DNA of 64,000 bases from Pterobdella sp. o SKG-2022 (lineage: Eukaryota > Annelida > Clitellata > Hirudinida > Piscicolidae). The stretch is from contig OZ038322.1 in assembly GCA_964035795.1 (NCBI GenBank), positions 2,576,264 to 2,640,263 of the forward strand. Direction: 5' to 3'. The notes under the pieces are model-generated. The model worked only from the letters and a program-made list of their open reading frames with translations, had not been told where the DNA came from and ran no database searches. The translations under genes were made by a program, and so were the position numbers. Below, piece after piece: positions 12,467 through 23,141 of this stretch (position 1 is its first letter; each line of letters opens with the position of its first letter).

Positions 12467-14362
12467 ATGAGTTTTCAAGCATATATTTTTAAACTCACTC
12501 CAAGGTTCTGTTGCCAGAGCCATTTTATCAAAAGTATGATTTTTTCTTTAAACATCACCTCGCTCGGAGTTACCTCAAGCGTCTGTTTGCTAACAACATT
12601 TCTTCTAGTAGTTTCAATAATCTTCGGGTCGAAACTAGATTTTTTCAACAAATAACTTGATTTCACATTAACATTTGTCGTTTTTTTTTTTGAAATTCCA
12701 ACATGAGGAACATTTCAAGCATTTCTAGGTCAAGTCACCGCAAGATTATGTTACCAAAACTATTTTATCAAAAATAAGATTGGTTCTTTAAACACGCTTT
12801 CGCTTGGAGTCACCGCGAACTTCTTTTCGCTAACAACCTTTTTCCTACTAGTTTTCGTCATGTCGAAACTGGATTTTTTGTGCTCAAACTGGAGTTAATA
12901 TTCTATTTTTTTTGTTATACTTTCTAAATTCTCAACACGAATGAGTTTTCAAGCATATATTTTTCAACTCACTCCAAGGTTCTGTTGCCAGAGCCATTTT
13001 ATCAAAAGTATGATTTTTTCTTTAAACCTCACCTCGCTCGGAGTTACCTCAAGCGTCTGTTTGCTAACAACATTTCTTCTAATAGTTTCAATAATCTTCG
13101 GGTCGAAACTAGATTTTTTCAACAAAAAACTTGATTTTACATTTCCATTTGTCTATTTTTTTTTTTAAATTCCGACATGAGGAACATTTCAAGCATTTTT
13201 AGGTCAAGTCACCGCAAGATTATGTTACCAAAACTATTTTATCAAAAGTGAGATCGGTTTTGTAAACTCACTTTCGCTTGGATTCACCGCAAACTTATTT
13301 TCGCTAACAACCTTTTTCCTACTAGTTTTCGTCATGTCGAAACTGAATTTTTTGTGCTCAAACTGGAGTTAATATTCTATTTTTGTTGTTATACTTTCTA
13401 AATTCTCAACACGAATGAGTTTTCAAGCATATATTTTTAAACTCACTCCAAGGTTCTGTTGCCAGAGCCATTTTATCAAAAGTATGATTTTTTCTTTAAA
13501 CATCACCTCGCTCGGAGTTACCTCAAGCGTCTGTTTGCTAACAACATTTCTTCTAGTAGTTTCAATAATCTTCGGGTCGAAACTAGATTTTTTCAACAAA
13601 TAACTTGATTTCACATTAACATTTGTCGTTTTTTTTTTTGAAATTCCAACATGAGGAACATTTCAAGCATTTCTAGGTCAAGTCACCGCAAGATTATGTT
13701 ACCAAAACTATTTTATCAAAAATAAGATTGGTTCTTTAAACACGCTTTCGCTTGGAGTCACCGCGAACTTCTTTTCGCTAACAACCTTTTTCCTACTAGT
13801 TTTCGTCATGTCGAAACTGGATTTTTTGTGCTCAAACTGGAGTTAATATTCTATTTTTTTTGTTATACTTTCTAAATTCTCAACACGAATGAGTTTTCAA
13901 GCATATATTTTTCAACTCACTCCAAGGTTCTGTTGCCAGAGCCATTTTATCAAAAGTATGATTTTTTCTTTAAACCTCACCTCGCTCGGAGTTACCTCAA
14001 GCGTCTGTTTGCTAACAACATTTCTTCTAATAGTTTCAATAATCTTCGGGTCGAAACTAGATTTTTTCAACAAAAAACTTGATTTCACATTAACATTTGT
14101 CTTTTTTTTTTTTTAAATTCCAACATGAGGAACATTTCAAGCATTTCTAGGTCAAGTCACCGCAAGGTTATGTTACCAAAACTATTTTATCAAAAGTGAG
14201 ATCGGTTTTGTAAACTCACTTTCGCTTGGATTCACCGCAAACTTCTTTTCGCTAACAACCTTTTTCCTACTTGTTTTCGTCATGTCGAAACTGAATTTTT
14301 TGTGCTCAAACTGGAGTTAATATTCTATTTTTTTTGTTATAATTTCTAAATTCCCAACACGA
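12467..14362. repeat. Two 948-bp blocks in tandem within satellite A
   Basis: The block 12467-13414 is repeated as 13415-14362. Both copies carry variants seen almost nowhere else in the array: ttctagtagtttc (near 12605 and 13553), tcaaaaataagattggttc (near 12770 and 13718), accgcgaac (near 12813 and 13761) and tttaaacctcacctcg (near 13022 and 13970). The second copy diverges at its 3' end, where the short T-run region reads acattaacatttgtc instead of acatttccatttgtc, marking the duplication boundary near 14,080. Confidence 0.87.
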
Positions 14363-16731
14363 ATGAGTTTTCAAGCATATATTTTTCAACTCACTCCAAG
14401 GTTTTGTTGCCAGAGCCATTTTATCAAAAGTATGATTTTTTCTTTAAACATCACCTCGCTCGGAGTTACCTCAAGCGTCTGTTTGCTAACAACATTTCTT
14501 CTAATAGTTTCAATAATCTTCGGGTCGAAACTAGATTTTTTCAACAAAAAACTTGATTTCACATTAACATTTGTCGTTTTTTTTTTTGAAATTTCAACAT
14601 GAGGAACATTTCAAGCATTTTTAGGTCAAGTCACCGCAAGGTTATGTTACCAAAACTATTTTATCAAAAGTGAGATCGGTTTTGTAAACTCACTTTCGCT
14701 TGGATTCACCGCAAACTTCTTTTCGCTAACAACCTTTTTCCTACTAGTTTTCGTCATGTCGAAACTGGATTTTTTGTGCTCAAACTGGAGTTAATATTCT
14801 ATTTTTTTTGTTATACTTTCTAAATTCTCAACACGAATGAGTTTTCAAGCATATATTTTTCAACTCACTCCAAGGTTCTGTTGCCAGAGCCATTTAATCA
14901 AAAGTATGATTTTTTCTTTAAACATCACCTCGCTCGGAGTTACCTCAAGCGTCGGTTTGCTAACAACATTTCTTCTAATAGTTTCAATAATCTTCGGGTC
15001 GAAACTAGATTTTTTCAACAAAAAACTTGATTTCACATTAACATTTGTCGTTTTTTTTTTTGAAATTTCAACATGAGGAACATTTCAAGCATTTTTAGGT
15101 CAAGTCACCGCAAGGTTATGTTACCAAAACTATTTTATCAAAAGTGAGATCGGTTTTGTAAACTCACTTTCGCTTGGATTCACCGCAAACTTCTTTTCGC
15201 TAACAACCTTTTTCCTACTTGTTTTCGTCATGCCGAAACTGGATTTTTTGTGCTCAAACTGGAGTTAATATTCTATTTTTTTTGTTATAATTTCTTAATT
15301 CTCAACACGAATGAGTTTTCAAGCATATATTTTTCAATTCACTCTAAGGTTCTGTTGCCAGAGCCATTTTATCACAAGTATGATTTTTTCTTTAAACATC
15401 ACCTCGCTCGGAGTTACCTCAAGCGTCTGTTTGCTAACAACATTTCTTCTAATAGTTTCAATAATCTTCGGGTCGAAACTAGATTTTTTCAACAAATAAC
15501 TTGTTTTCACATTAACATTTGTCGTTTTTTTTTTTGAAATTTCAACATGAGGAAAATTTCAAGCCTTTTTAGGTCAAGTCACCGCAAGGTTATGTTACCA
15601 AAACTATTTTATCAAAAGTGAGATCGGTTTTTTAAACTCACTTTCTCTTGGAGTCACCGCAAACTTCTTTTCGCTAACAACCTTTTTCCTACTAGTTTTC
15701 GTCATGTCGAAACTGAATTTTTTGTGCTCAAACTGGAGTTAATATTCTCTTTTTTTTGTTATAATTTCTAAATTCCCAACACGAATGAGTTTTCAAGCAT
15801 ATATTTTTCAACTCACTCCAAGGTTCTGTTGCCAGAGCCATTTTATCAAAAGTATGATTTTTTCTTTAAACATCACCTCGCTCGGAGTTACCTCAAGCGT
15901 CTGTTTGCTAACAACATTTCTTCTAATAGTTTCAATAATCTTCGGGTCGAAACTAGATTTTTTCAACAAAAAACTTCATTTTACATTTAATTTGTCTTTT
16001 TTTTTTTTTAAATTCCAACATGAGGAACATTTCAAGCATTTCTAGGTCAAGTCACCGCAATGTTATGTTACCAAAACTATTTTATCAAAAGTGAGATCGG
16101 TTTTGTAAACTCACTTTCGCTTGGATTCACCGCAAACTTCTTTTCGCTAACAACCTTTTTCCTACTAGTTTTCGTCATGTCGAAACTGGATTTTTTGTGC
16201 TCAAACTGGAGTTAATATTCTATTTTTTTTGTTATAATTTCTAAATTCCCAACACGAATGAGTTTTCAAGCATATATTTTTCAACTCACTCCAAGGTTCT
16301 GTTGCCAGAGCCATTTTATCAAAAGTATGATTTTTTCTTTAAACATCACCTCGCTCGGAGTTACCTCAAGCGTCTGTTTGCTAAAAATATTTCTTCTAAT
16401 AGTTTCAATAATCTTCGGGTCGAAACTAGATTTTTTCAACAAATAACTTGTTTTCACATTAACATTTGTCGTTTTTTTTTTTGAAATTTCAACATGAGGA
16501 AAATTTCAAGCCTTTTTAGGTCAAGTCACCGCAAGGTTATGTTACCAAAACTATTTTATCAAAAGTGAGATCGGTTTTTTAAACTCACTTTCGCTTGGAG
16601 TCACCGCAAACTTCTTTTCGCTAACAACCTTTTTCCTACTAGTTTTCGTCATGTCGAAACTGAATTTTTTGTGCTCAAACTGGAGTTAATATTCTCTTTT
16701 TTTTGTTATAATTTCTAAATTCCCAACACGA

Positions 16732-18625
16732 ATGAGTTTTCAAGCATATATTTTTAAACTCACTCCAAGGTTCTGTTGCCAGAGCCATTTTATCAAAAGT
16801 ATGATTTTTTCTTTAAACATCACCTCGCTCGGAGTTACCTCAAGCGTCTGTTTGCTAACAACATTTCTTCTAATAGTTTCAATAATCTTCGGGTCGAAAC
16901 TAGATTTTTTCAACAAAAAACTTCATTTTACATTTAATTTGTCTTTTTTTTTTTTTAAATTCCAACATGAGGAACATTTCAAGCATTTCTAGGTCAAGTC
17001 ACCGCAATGTTATGTTACCAAAACTATTTTATCAAAAGTGAGATCGGTTTTGTAAACTCACTTTCGCTTGGATTCACCGCAAACTTCTTTTCGCTAACAA
17101 CCTTTTTCCTACTAGTTTTCGTCATGTCGAAACTGGATTTTTTGTGCTCAAACTGGAGTTAATATTCTATTTTTTTTGTTATAATTTCTAAATTCCCAAC
17201 ACGAATGAGTTTTCAAGCATATATTTTTCAACTCACTCCAAGGTTCTGTTGCCAGAGCCATTTTATCAAAAGTATGATTTTTTCTTTAAACATCACCTCG
17301 CTCGGAGTTACCTCAAGCGTCTGTTTGCTAACAACATTTCTTCTAATAGTTTCAATAATCTTCGGGTCGAAACTAGATTTTTTCAACAAATAACTTGATT
17401 TCACATTAACATTTGTCGTTTTTTTTTTTGAAATTTCAACATGAGGAAAATTTCAAGCCTTTTTAGGTCAAGTCACCGCAAGGTTATGTTACCAAAACTA
17501 TTTTATCAAAAGTGAGATCGGTTTTTTAAACTCACTTTCGCTTGGAGTCACCGCAAACTTCTTTTCGCTAACAACCTTTTTCCTACTAGTTTTCGTCATG
17601 TCGAAACTGAATTTTTTGTGCTCAAACTGGAGTTAATATTCTCTTTTTTTTGTTATAATTTCTAAATTCCCAACACGAATGAGTTTTCAAGCATATATTT
17701 TTAAACTCACTCCAAGGTTCTGTTGCCAGAGCCATTTTATCAAAAGTATGATTTTTTCTTTAAACATCACCTCGCTCGGAGTTACCTCAAGCGTCTGTTT
17801 GCTAACAACATTTCTTCTAATAGTTTCAATAATCTTCGGGTCGAAACTAGATTTTTTCAACAAAAAACTTCATTTTACATTTAATTTGTCTTTTTTTTTT
17901 TTTAAATTCCAACATGAGGAACATTTCAAGCATTTCTAGGTCAAGTCACCGCAATGTTATGTTACCAAAACTATTTTATCAAAAGTGAGATCGGTTTTGT
18001 AAACTCACTTTCGCTTGGATTCACCGCAAACTTCTTTTCGCTAACAACCTTTTTCCTACTAGTTTTCGTCATGTCGAAACTGGATTTTTTGTGCTCAAAC
18101 TGGAGTTAATATTCTATTTTTTTTGTTATAATTTCTAAATTCCCAACACGAATGAGTTTTCAAGCATATATTTTTCAACTCACTCCAAGGTTCTGTTGCC
18201 AGAGCCATTTTATCAAAAGTATGATTTTTTCTTTAAACATCACCTCGCTCGGAGTTACCTCAAGCGTCTGTTTGCTAACAACATTTCTTCTAATAGTTTC
18301 AATAATCTTCGGGTCGAAACTAGATTTTTTCAACAAATAACTTGATTTCACATTAACATTTGTCGTTTTTTTTTTTGAAATTTCAACATGAGGAAAATTT
18401 CAAGCCTTTTTAGGTCAAGTCACCGCAAGGTTATGTTACCAAAACTATTTTATCAAAAGTGAGATCGGTTTTTTAAACTCACTTTCGCTTGGAGTCACCG
18501 CAAACTTCTTTTCGCTAACAACCTTTTTCCTACTAGTTTTCGTCATGTCGAAACTGAATTTTTTGTGCTCAAACTGGAGTTAATATTCTCTTTTTTTTGT
18601 TATAATTTCTAAATTCCCAACACGA
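16732..18625. repeat. Two 947-bp blocks in tandem within satellite A
   Basis: The block 16732-17678 is repeated as 17679-18625. Shared variants at matching offsets: tttttaaactcac at the start of the first unit, aacttcattttacatttaat, caccgcaatgttatg (near 17003 and 17950), and gaggaaaatttcaagcc in the second unit (near 17442 and 18389). By eye I see no difference between the copies, so this is probably one of the youngest duplications in the array. Confidence 0.85.
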
Positions 18626-19099
18626 ATGAGTTTTCAAGCATATATTTTTCAACTCACTCCAAGGTTCTGTTGCCAGAGCCATTTTATCAAAAGTATGATT
18701 TTTTCTTTAAACATCACCTCGCTCGGAGTTACCTCAAGCGTCTGTTTGCTAAAAATATTTCTTCTAATAGTTTCAATAATCTTCGGGTCGAAACTAGATT
18801 TTTTCAACAAAAAACTTGATTTCACATTAACATTTGTCGTTTTTTTTTTTGAAATTTCAACATGAGGAACATTTCAAGCATTTTTAGGTCAAGTCACCGC
18901 AAGGTTATGTTACCAAAACTATTTTATCAAAAGTGAGATCGGTTTTGTAAACTCACTTTCGCTTGGATTCACCGCAAACTTCTTTTCGCTAACAACCTTT
19001 TTCCTACTTGTTTTCGTCATGCCGAAACTGGATTTTTTGTGCTCAAACTGGAGTTAATATTCTATTTTTTTTGTTATAATTTCTTAATTCTCAACACGA

Positions 19100-20993
19100 A
19101 TGAGTTTTCAAGCATATATTTTTCAATTCACTCTAAGGTTCTGTTGCCAGAGCCATTTTATCACAAGTATGATTTTTTCTTTAAACATCACCTCGCTCGG
19201 AGTTACCTCAAGCGTCTGTTTGCTAACAACATTTCTTCTAATAGTTTCAATAATCTTCGGGTCGAAACTAGATTTTTTCAACAAATAACTTGATTTTACA
19301 TTAACACTTGTCGTTTTTTTTTTTGAAATTTCAACATGAGGAACATTTCAAGCATTTTTAGGTCAAGTCACCGCAAGGTTATGTTACCAAAACTATTTTA
19401 TCAAAAGTGAGATCGGTTTTGTAAACTCACTTTCGCTTGGATTCACCGCAAACTTCTTTTCGCTAACAACCTTTTTCCTACTAGTTTTCGTCATGTCGAA
19501 ACTGGATTTTTTGTGCTCAAACTGGAGTTACTATTCTATTTTTTTTGTTATAATTTCTAAATTCCCAACACGAATGAGTTTTCAAGCATATATTTTTCAA
19601 CTCACTCCAAGGTTTTGTTGCCAGAGCCATTTTATCAAAAGTATGATTTTTTCTTTAAACATCACCTCGCTCGGAGTTACCTCAAGCGTCTGTTTGCTAA
19701 CAACATTTCTTCTAATAGTTTCAATAATCTTCGGGTCGAAACTAGATTTTTTCAACAAAAAACTTCATTTTACATTTAATTTGTCTTTTTTTTTTTTTAA
19801 ATTCCAACATGAGGAACATTTCAAGCATTTTTAGGTCAAGTCACCGCAAGGTTATGTTACCAAAACTATTTTATCAAAAGTGAGATCGGTTTTGTAAACT
19901 CACTTTCGCTTGGATTCACCGCAAACTTCTTTTCGCTAACAACCTTTTTCCTACTTGTTTTCGTCATGCCGAAACTGGATTTTTTGTGCTCAAACTGGAG
20001 TTACTATTCTATTTTTTTTGTTATAATTTCTTAATTCTCAACACGAATGAGTTTTCAAGCATATATTTTTCAATTCACTCTAAGGTTCTGTTGCCAGAGC
20101 CATTTTATCACAAGTATGATTTTTTCTTTAAACATCACCTCCCTCGGAGTTACCTCAAGCGTCTGTTTGCTAACAACATTTCTTCTAATAGTTTCAATAA
20201 TCTTCGGGTCGAAACTAGATTTTTTCAACAAATAACTTGATTTTACATTAACACTTGTCGTTTTTTTTTTTGAAATTTCAACATGAGGAACATTTCAAGC
20301 ATTTTTAGGTCAAGTCACCGCAAGGTTATGTTACCAAAACTATTTTATCAAAAGTGAGATCGGTTTTGTAAACTCACTTTCGCTTGGATTCACCGCAAAC
20401 TTCTTTTCGCTAACAACCTTTTTCCTACTAGTTTTCGTCATGTCGAAACTGGATTTTTTGTGCTCAAACTGGAGTTACTATTCTATTTTTTTTGTTATAA
20501 TTTCTAAATTCCCAACACGAATGAGTTTTCAAGCATATATTTTTCAACTCACTCCAAGGTTCTGTTGCCAGAGCCATTTTATCAAAAGTATGATTTTTTC
20601 TTTAAACATCACCTCGCTCGGAGTTACCTCAAGCGTCTGTTTGCTAACAACATTTCTTCTAATAGTTTCAATAATCTTCGGGTCGAAACTAGATTTTTTC
20701 AACAAAAAACTTCATTTTACATTAACACTTGTCGTTTTTTTTTTTGAAATTTCAACATGAGGAACATTTCAAGCATTTTTAGGTCAAGTCACCGCAAGGT
20801 TATGTTACCAAAACTATTCTATCAAAAGTGAGATCGGTTTTGTAAACTCACTTTCGCTTGGATTCACCGCAAACTTCTTTTCGCTAACAACCTTTTTCCT
20901 ACTTGTTTTCGTCATGTCGAAACTGAATTTTTTGTGCCCAAACTGGAGTTAATATTCTATTTTTTTTGTTATAATTTCTAAATTCCCAACACG
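19100..20993. repeat. Two ~947-bp blocks at the right end of satellite A
   Basis: The units starting at 19100 and 20047 share caattcactctaagg, tcacaagtatg and caacaaataac; those at 19574 and 20521 share ataatttctaaattccc and aacttcatttt. Both 19100 and 20047 are preceded by the uncommon cgtcatgccg (near 19018 and 19965), also found near 15229. The last unit departs after aacttcatttt (acattaacacttgtcg rather than acatttaatttgtc), so the second copy is imperfect or mosaic. Confidence 0.65.
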
Positions 20994-20999
20994 AATGAG

Positions 21000-21025
21000 T
21001 TTTCAAGCACCCGAAAAAACGAGAA
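21000..21025. other. Junction between satellites A and B
   Basis: Satellite A matches its own pattern through gttttcaagca, ending at 21009, where the next bases should be tatattttt. Satellite B is in register from the A-run at 21014-21019 and cgagaattgg at 21020. Only cccg (21010-21013) fits neither expected flank. The string cacccgaaaaa at 21008-21018 also occurs inside every B unit (21332-21342 in the first), so the joint may combine an internal B fragment and the A-run. No spacer, transposon or target-site duplication is visible. Confidence 0.9.
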
Positions 21026-21550
21026 TTGGATAAAATTTCAAAATGAAATCCCTGCACTAAGTAAAATATATGTTTTTACGATATGCCGAGCATTGAGCAA
21101 AAGTATTCTCAAAGAAAACATTACCTATCAATAATGGAAAAAACGATATAATGGAAAATGGATTTAAAATTCATTATCAGAATGGTAACAAAAACTATCC
21201 CCACATGTTAACTAAAAGCATTTGAGGAAAAATTATGTTTTAGTTCATGATCAACTTCATGTGATTTGCGCAAAAAATAACTATTTGTTAATAAAACTTT
21301 TTTACGATTCATAAGTGAAAAAATAAACTTACACCCGAAAAATTTGTTAGCGACTAAAGCATAACATGACTAAGCAAGTTTATGTAGAAAAAAAAAACCT
21401 TTTTGAAAAGATTATAAAGAGGATGATAGGAAAACAAGTTCGAAACAATCAGTTTACCACAAAGTTCACAATAAGAAATGAGTAATTACTCGCGCGGCTG
21501 AGCTTATGCGACTATTTCTATAAAGTTGGTAAAAAACAATGAGAAAAAAA

Positions 21551-22081
21551 CGAGAATTGGATAAAATTTCAAAATGAAATCCCTGCACTAAGTAAAATAT
21601 ATGTTTTTACGATATGCCGAGCATTGAGCAAAAGTATTCTCAAAGAAAACATTACCTATCAATAATGGAAAAAACGATATAATGGAAAATGGATTTAAAA
21701 TTCATTATCAGAATGGTAACAAAAACTATCCCCACATGTTAACTAAAAGCATTTGAGGAAAAATTATGTTTTAGTTCATGATCAACTTCATGTGATTTGC
21801 GCAAAAAATAACTATTTGTTAATAAAACTTTTTTACGATTCATAAGTGAAAAAATAAACTTACACCCGAAAAATTTGTTAGCGACTAAAGCATAACATGA
21901 CTAAGCAAGTTTATGTAGAAAAAAAAAACCTTTTTGAAAAGATTATAAAGAGGATGATAGGAAAACAAGTTCGAAACAATCAGTTTACCACAAAGTTCAC
22001 AAAAAGAAATGAGACATTACTCACGCGGCTGAGCTTATGCGACTATTTCTATAAAGTTGGTAAAAAACAATGAGAAAAAAA
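21551..22081. repeat. Satellite B reference unit (531 bp)
   Basis: Complete unit from one cgagaattgg to the next. I see no clear internal sub-repeat, unlike satellite A. Notable elements are a ten-A run after tatgtag, a seven-A run ending the unit just before the next cgag, an odd-centred dyad agttcatgatcaact, and a GC-richer patch tcacgcggctgagc near the 3' end. Common variable sites within the unit are ccctgc/cactgc, ataatgg/ataatag, attatg/attacg, the ten-A run versus agaaaacaaa, gattata/gataata, aaagagg/aaaaagg, atgatagg/atgacagg, cacaaag/cacagag, the block around gagacatt/gagtaatt, and acaatgag/acattgag. Confidence 0.92.
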
Positions 22082-22612
22082 CGAGAATTGGATAAAATTT
22101 CAAAATGAAATCCCTGCACTAAGTAAAATATATGTTTTTACGATATGCCGAGCATTGAGCAAAAGTATTCTCAAAGAAAACATTACCTATCAATAATGGA
22201 AAAAACGATATAATGGAAAATGGATTTAAAATTCATTATCAGAATGGTAACAAAAACTATCCCCACATGTTAACTAAAAGCATTTGAGGAAAAATTATGT
22301 TTTAGTTCATGATCAACTTCATGTGATTTGCGCAAAAAATAACTATTTGTTAATAAAACTTTTTTACGATTCATAAGTGAAAAAATAAACTTACACCCGA
22401 AAAATTTGTTAGCGACTAAAGCATAACATGACTAAGCAAGTTTATGTAGAAAAAAAAAACCTTTTTGAAAAGATTATAAAGAGGATGATAGGAAAACAAG
22501 TTCGAAACAATCAGTTTACCACAAAGTTCACAAAAAGAAATGAGACATTACTCACGCGGCTGAGCTTATGCGACTATTTCTATAAAGTTGGTAAAAAACA
22601 ATGAGAAAAAAA

Positions 22613-23141
22613 CGAGAATTGGATAAAATTTCAAAATGAAATCCCTGCACTAAGTAAAATATATGTTTTCACGATATGCCGAGCATTGAGCAAAAGTATT
22701 CTCAAAGAAAACATTACCTATCAATAATGGAAAAAACGATATAATGGAAAATGGATTTAAAATTCATTATCAGAATGGTAACAAAAACTATCCCCACATG
22801 TTAACTAAAAGCATTTGAGGAAAAATTATGTTTTAGTTCATGATCAACTTCATGTGATTTGCGCAAAAAATAACTATTTGTTAATAAAACTTTTTTACGA
22901 TTCATAAGTGAAAAAATAAACTTACACCCGAAAAATTTGTTAGCGACTAAAGCATAACATGACTAAGCAAGTTTATGTAGAGAAAACAAACCTTTTTGAA
23001 AAGATTATAAAGAGGATGATAGGAAAACAAGTTCGAAACAATCAGTTTACCACAAAGTTCACAAAAAGAAATGAGATTACTCACGCGGCTGAGCTTATGC
23101 GACTATTTCTATAAAGTTGGTAAAAAACAATGAGAAAAAAA
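22613..23141. repeat. 529-bp variant unit of satellite B
   Basis: The only B unit whose length departs from 531 bp. It reads atgagattactc near 23071 where other units of this type read atgagacattactc, a 2-bp loss. It also carries agaaaacaaa in place of the ten-A run, and cacgatatg where most units have tacgatatg; the unit at 24204 shares both changes, so the two are close relatives. Confidence 0.88.

Larger units (their letters stand above)
1..21009. repeat. Satellite A tandem array, ~474-bp unit
   Basis: A head-to-tail array read directly from the sequence. The anchor string caacacgaatgag recurs from 137, 611 and 1085 through to 20987, nearly always 473-476 bp apart, which gives 44 full units plus a 136-bp partial unit at the left edge and a 23-bp stub at the right. 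Units are very similar, with scattered substitutions, 1-2 bp indels and variable T-runs. All copies lie in the same orientation. The array is strongly AT-rich, with T exceeding A on the plus strand. No gene, RNA gene or transposon is seen in it. The left end is not in the window. The family is not recognised by name. Confidence 0.97.

Noticed and set aside
1590..13614. Minus-strand open frames of 63-77 codons in satellite A
   Set aside because: They are antisense to the same repeat, present only in units whose T-run length or stop-codon variant happens to allow it. No independent evidence of coding.
79..20760. Recurring plus-strand open frames of 62-141 codons in satellite A, with a hydrophobic stretch resembling a membrane segment
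   Set aside because: They are the same T-rich repeat read once per unit; the unit length is a multiple of three, so frames persist. Ends vary freely with 1-bp indels (for example the 141-codon frame at 4652 exists only because one G is missing near 4692). Frames in several overlapping phases are equally open. There is no gene context.
1..21009. Promoters or terminators based on T-runs and TATA-like strings
   Set aside because: Such strings are inevitable in AT-rich repeats and have no associated gene.
21300..21360. Common ancestry of satellites A and B
   Set aside because: A ten-base match (ttgttagcga in B, and on the minus strand of A) was noticed, but flanking sequence does not align, and short matches are expected between two AT-rich units.
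21020..21550. Internal 177-bp (one third) sub-repeat in the satellite B unit
   Set aside because: I compared the three thirds by eye. Only short AT-rich matches such as tttttacgat recur, at about 226 bp rather than 177 bp spacing.
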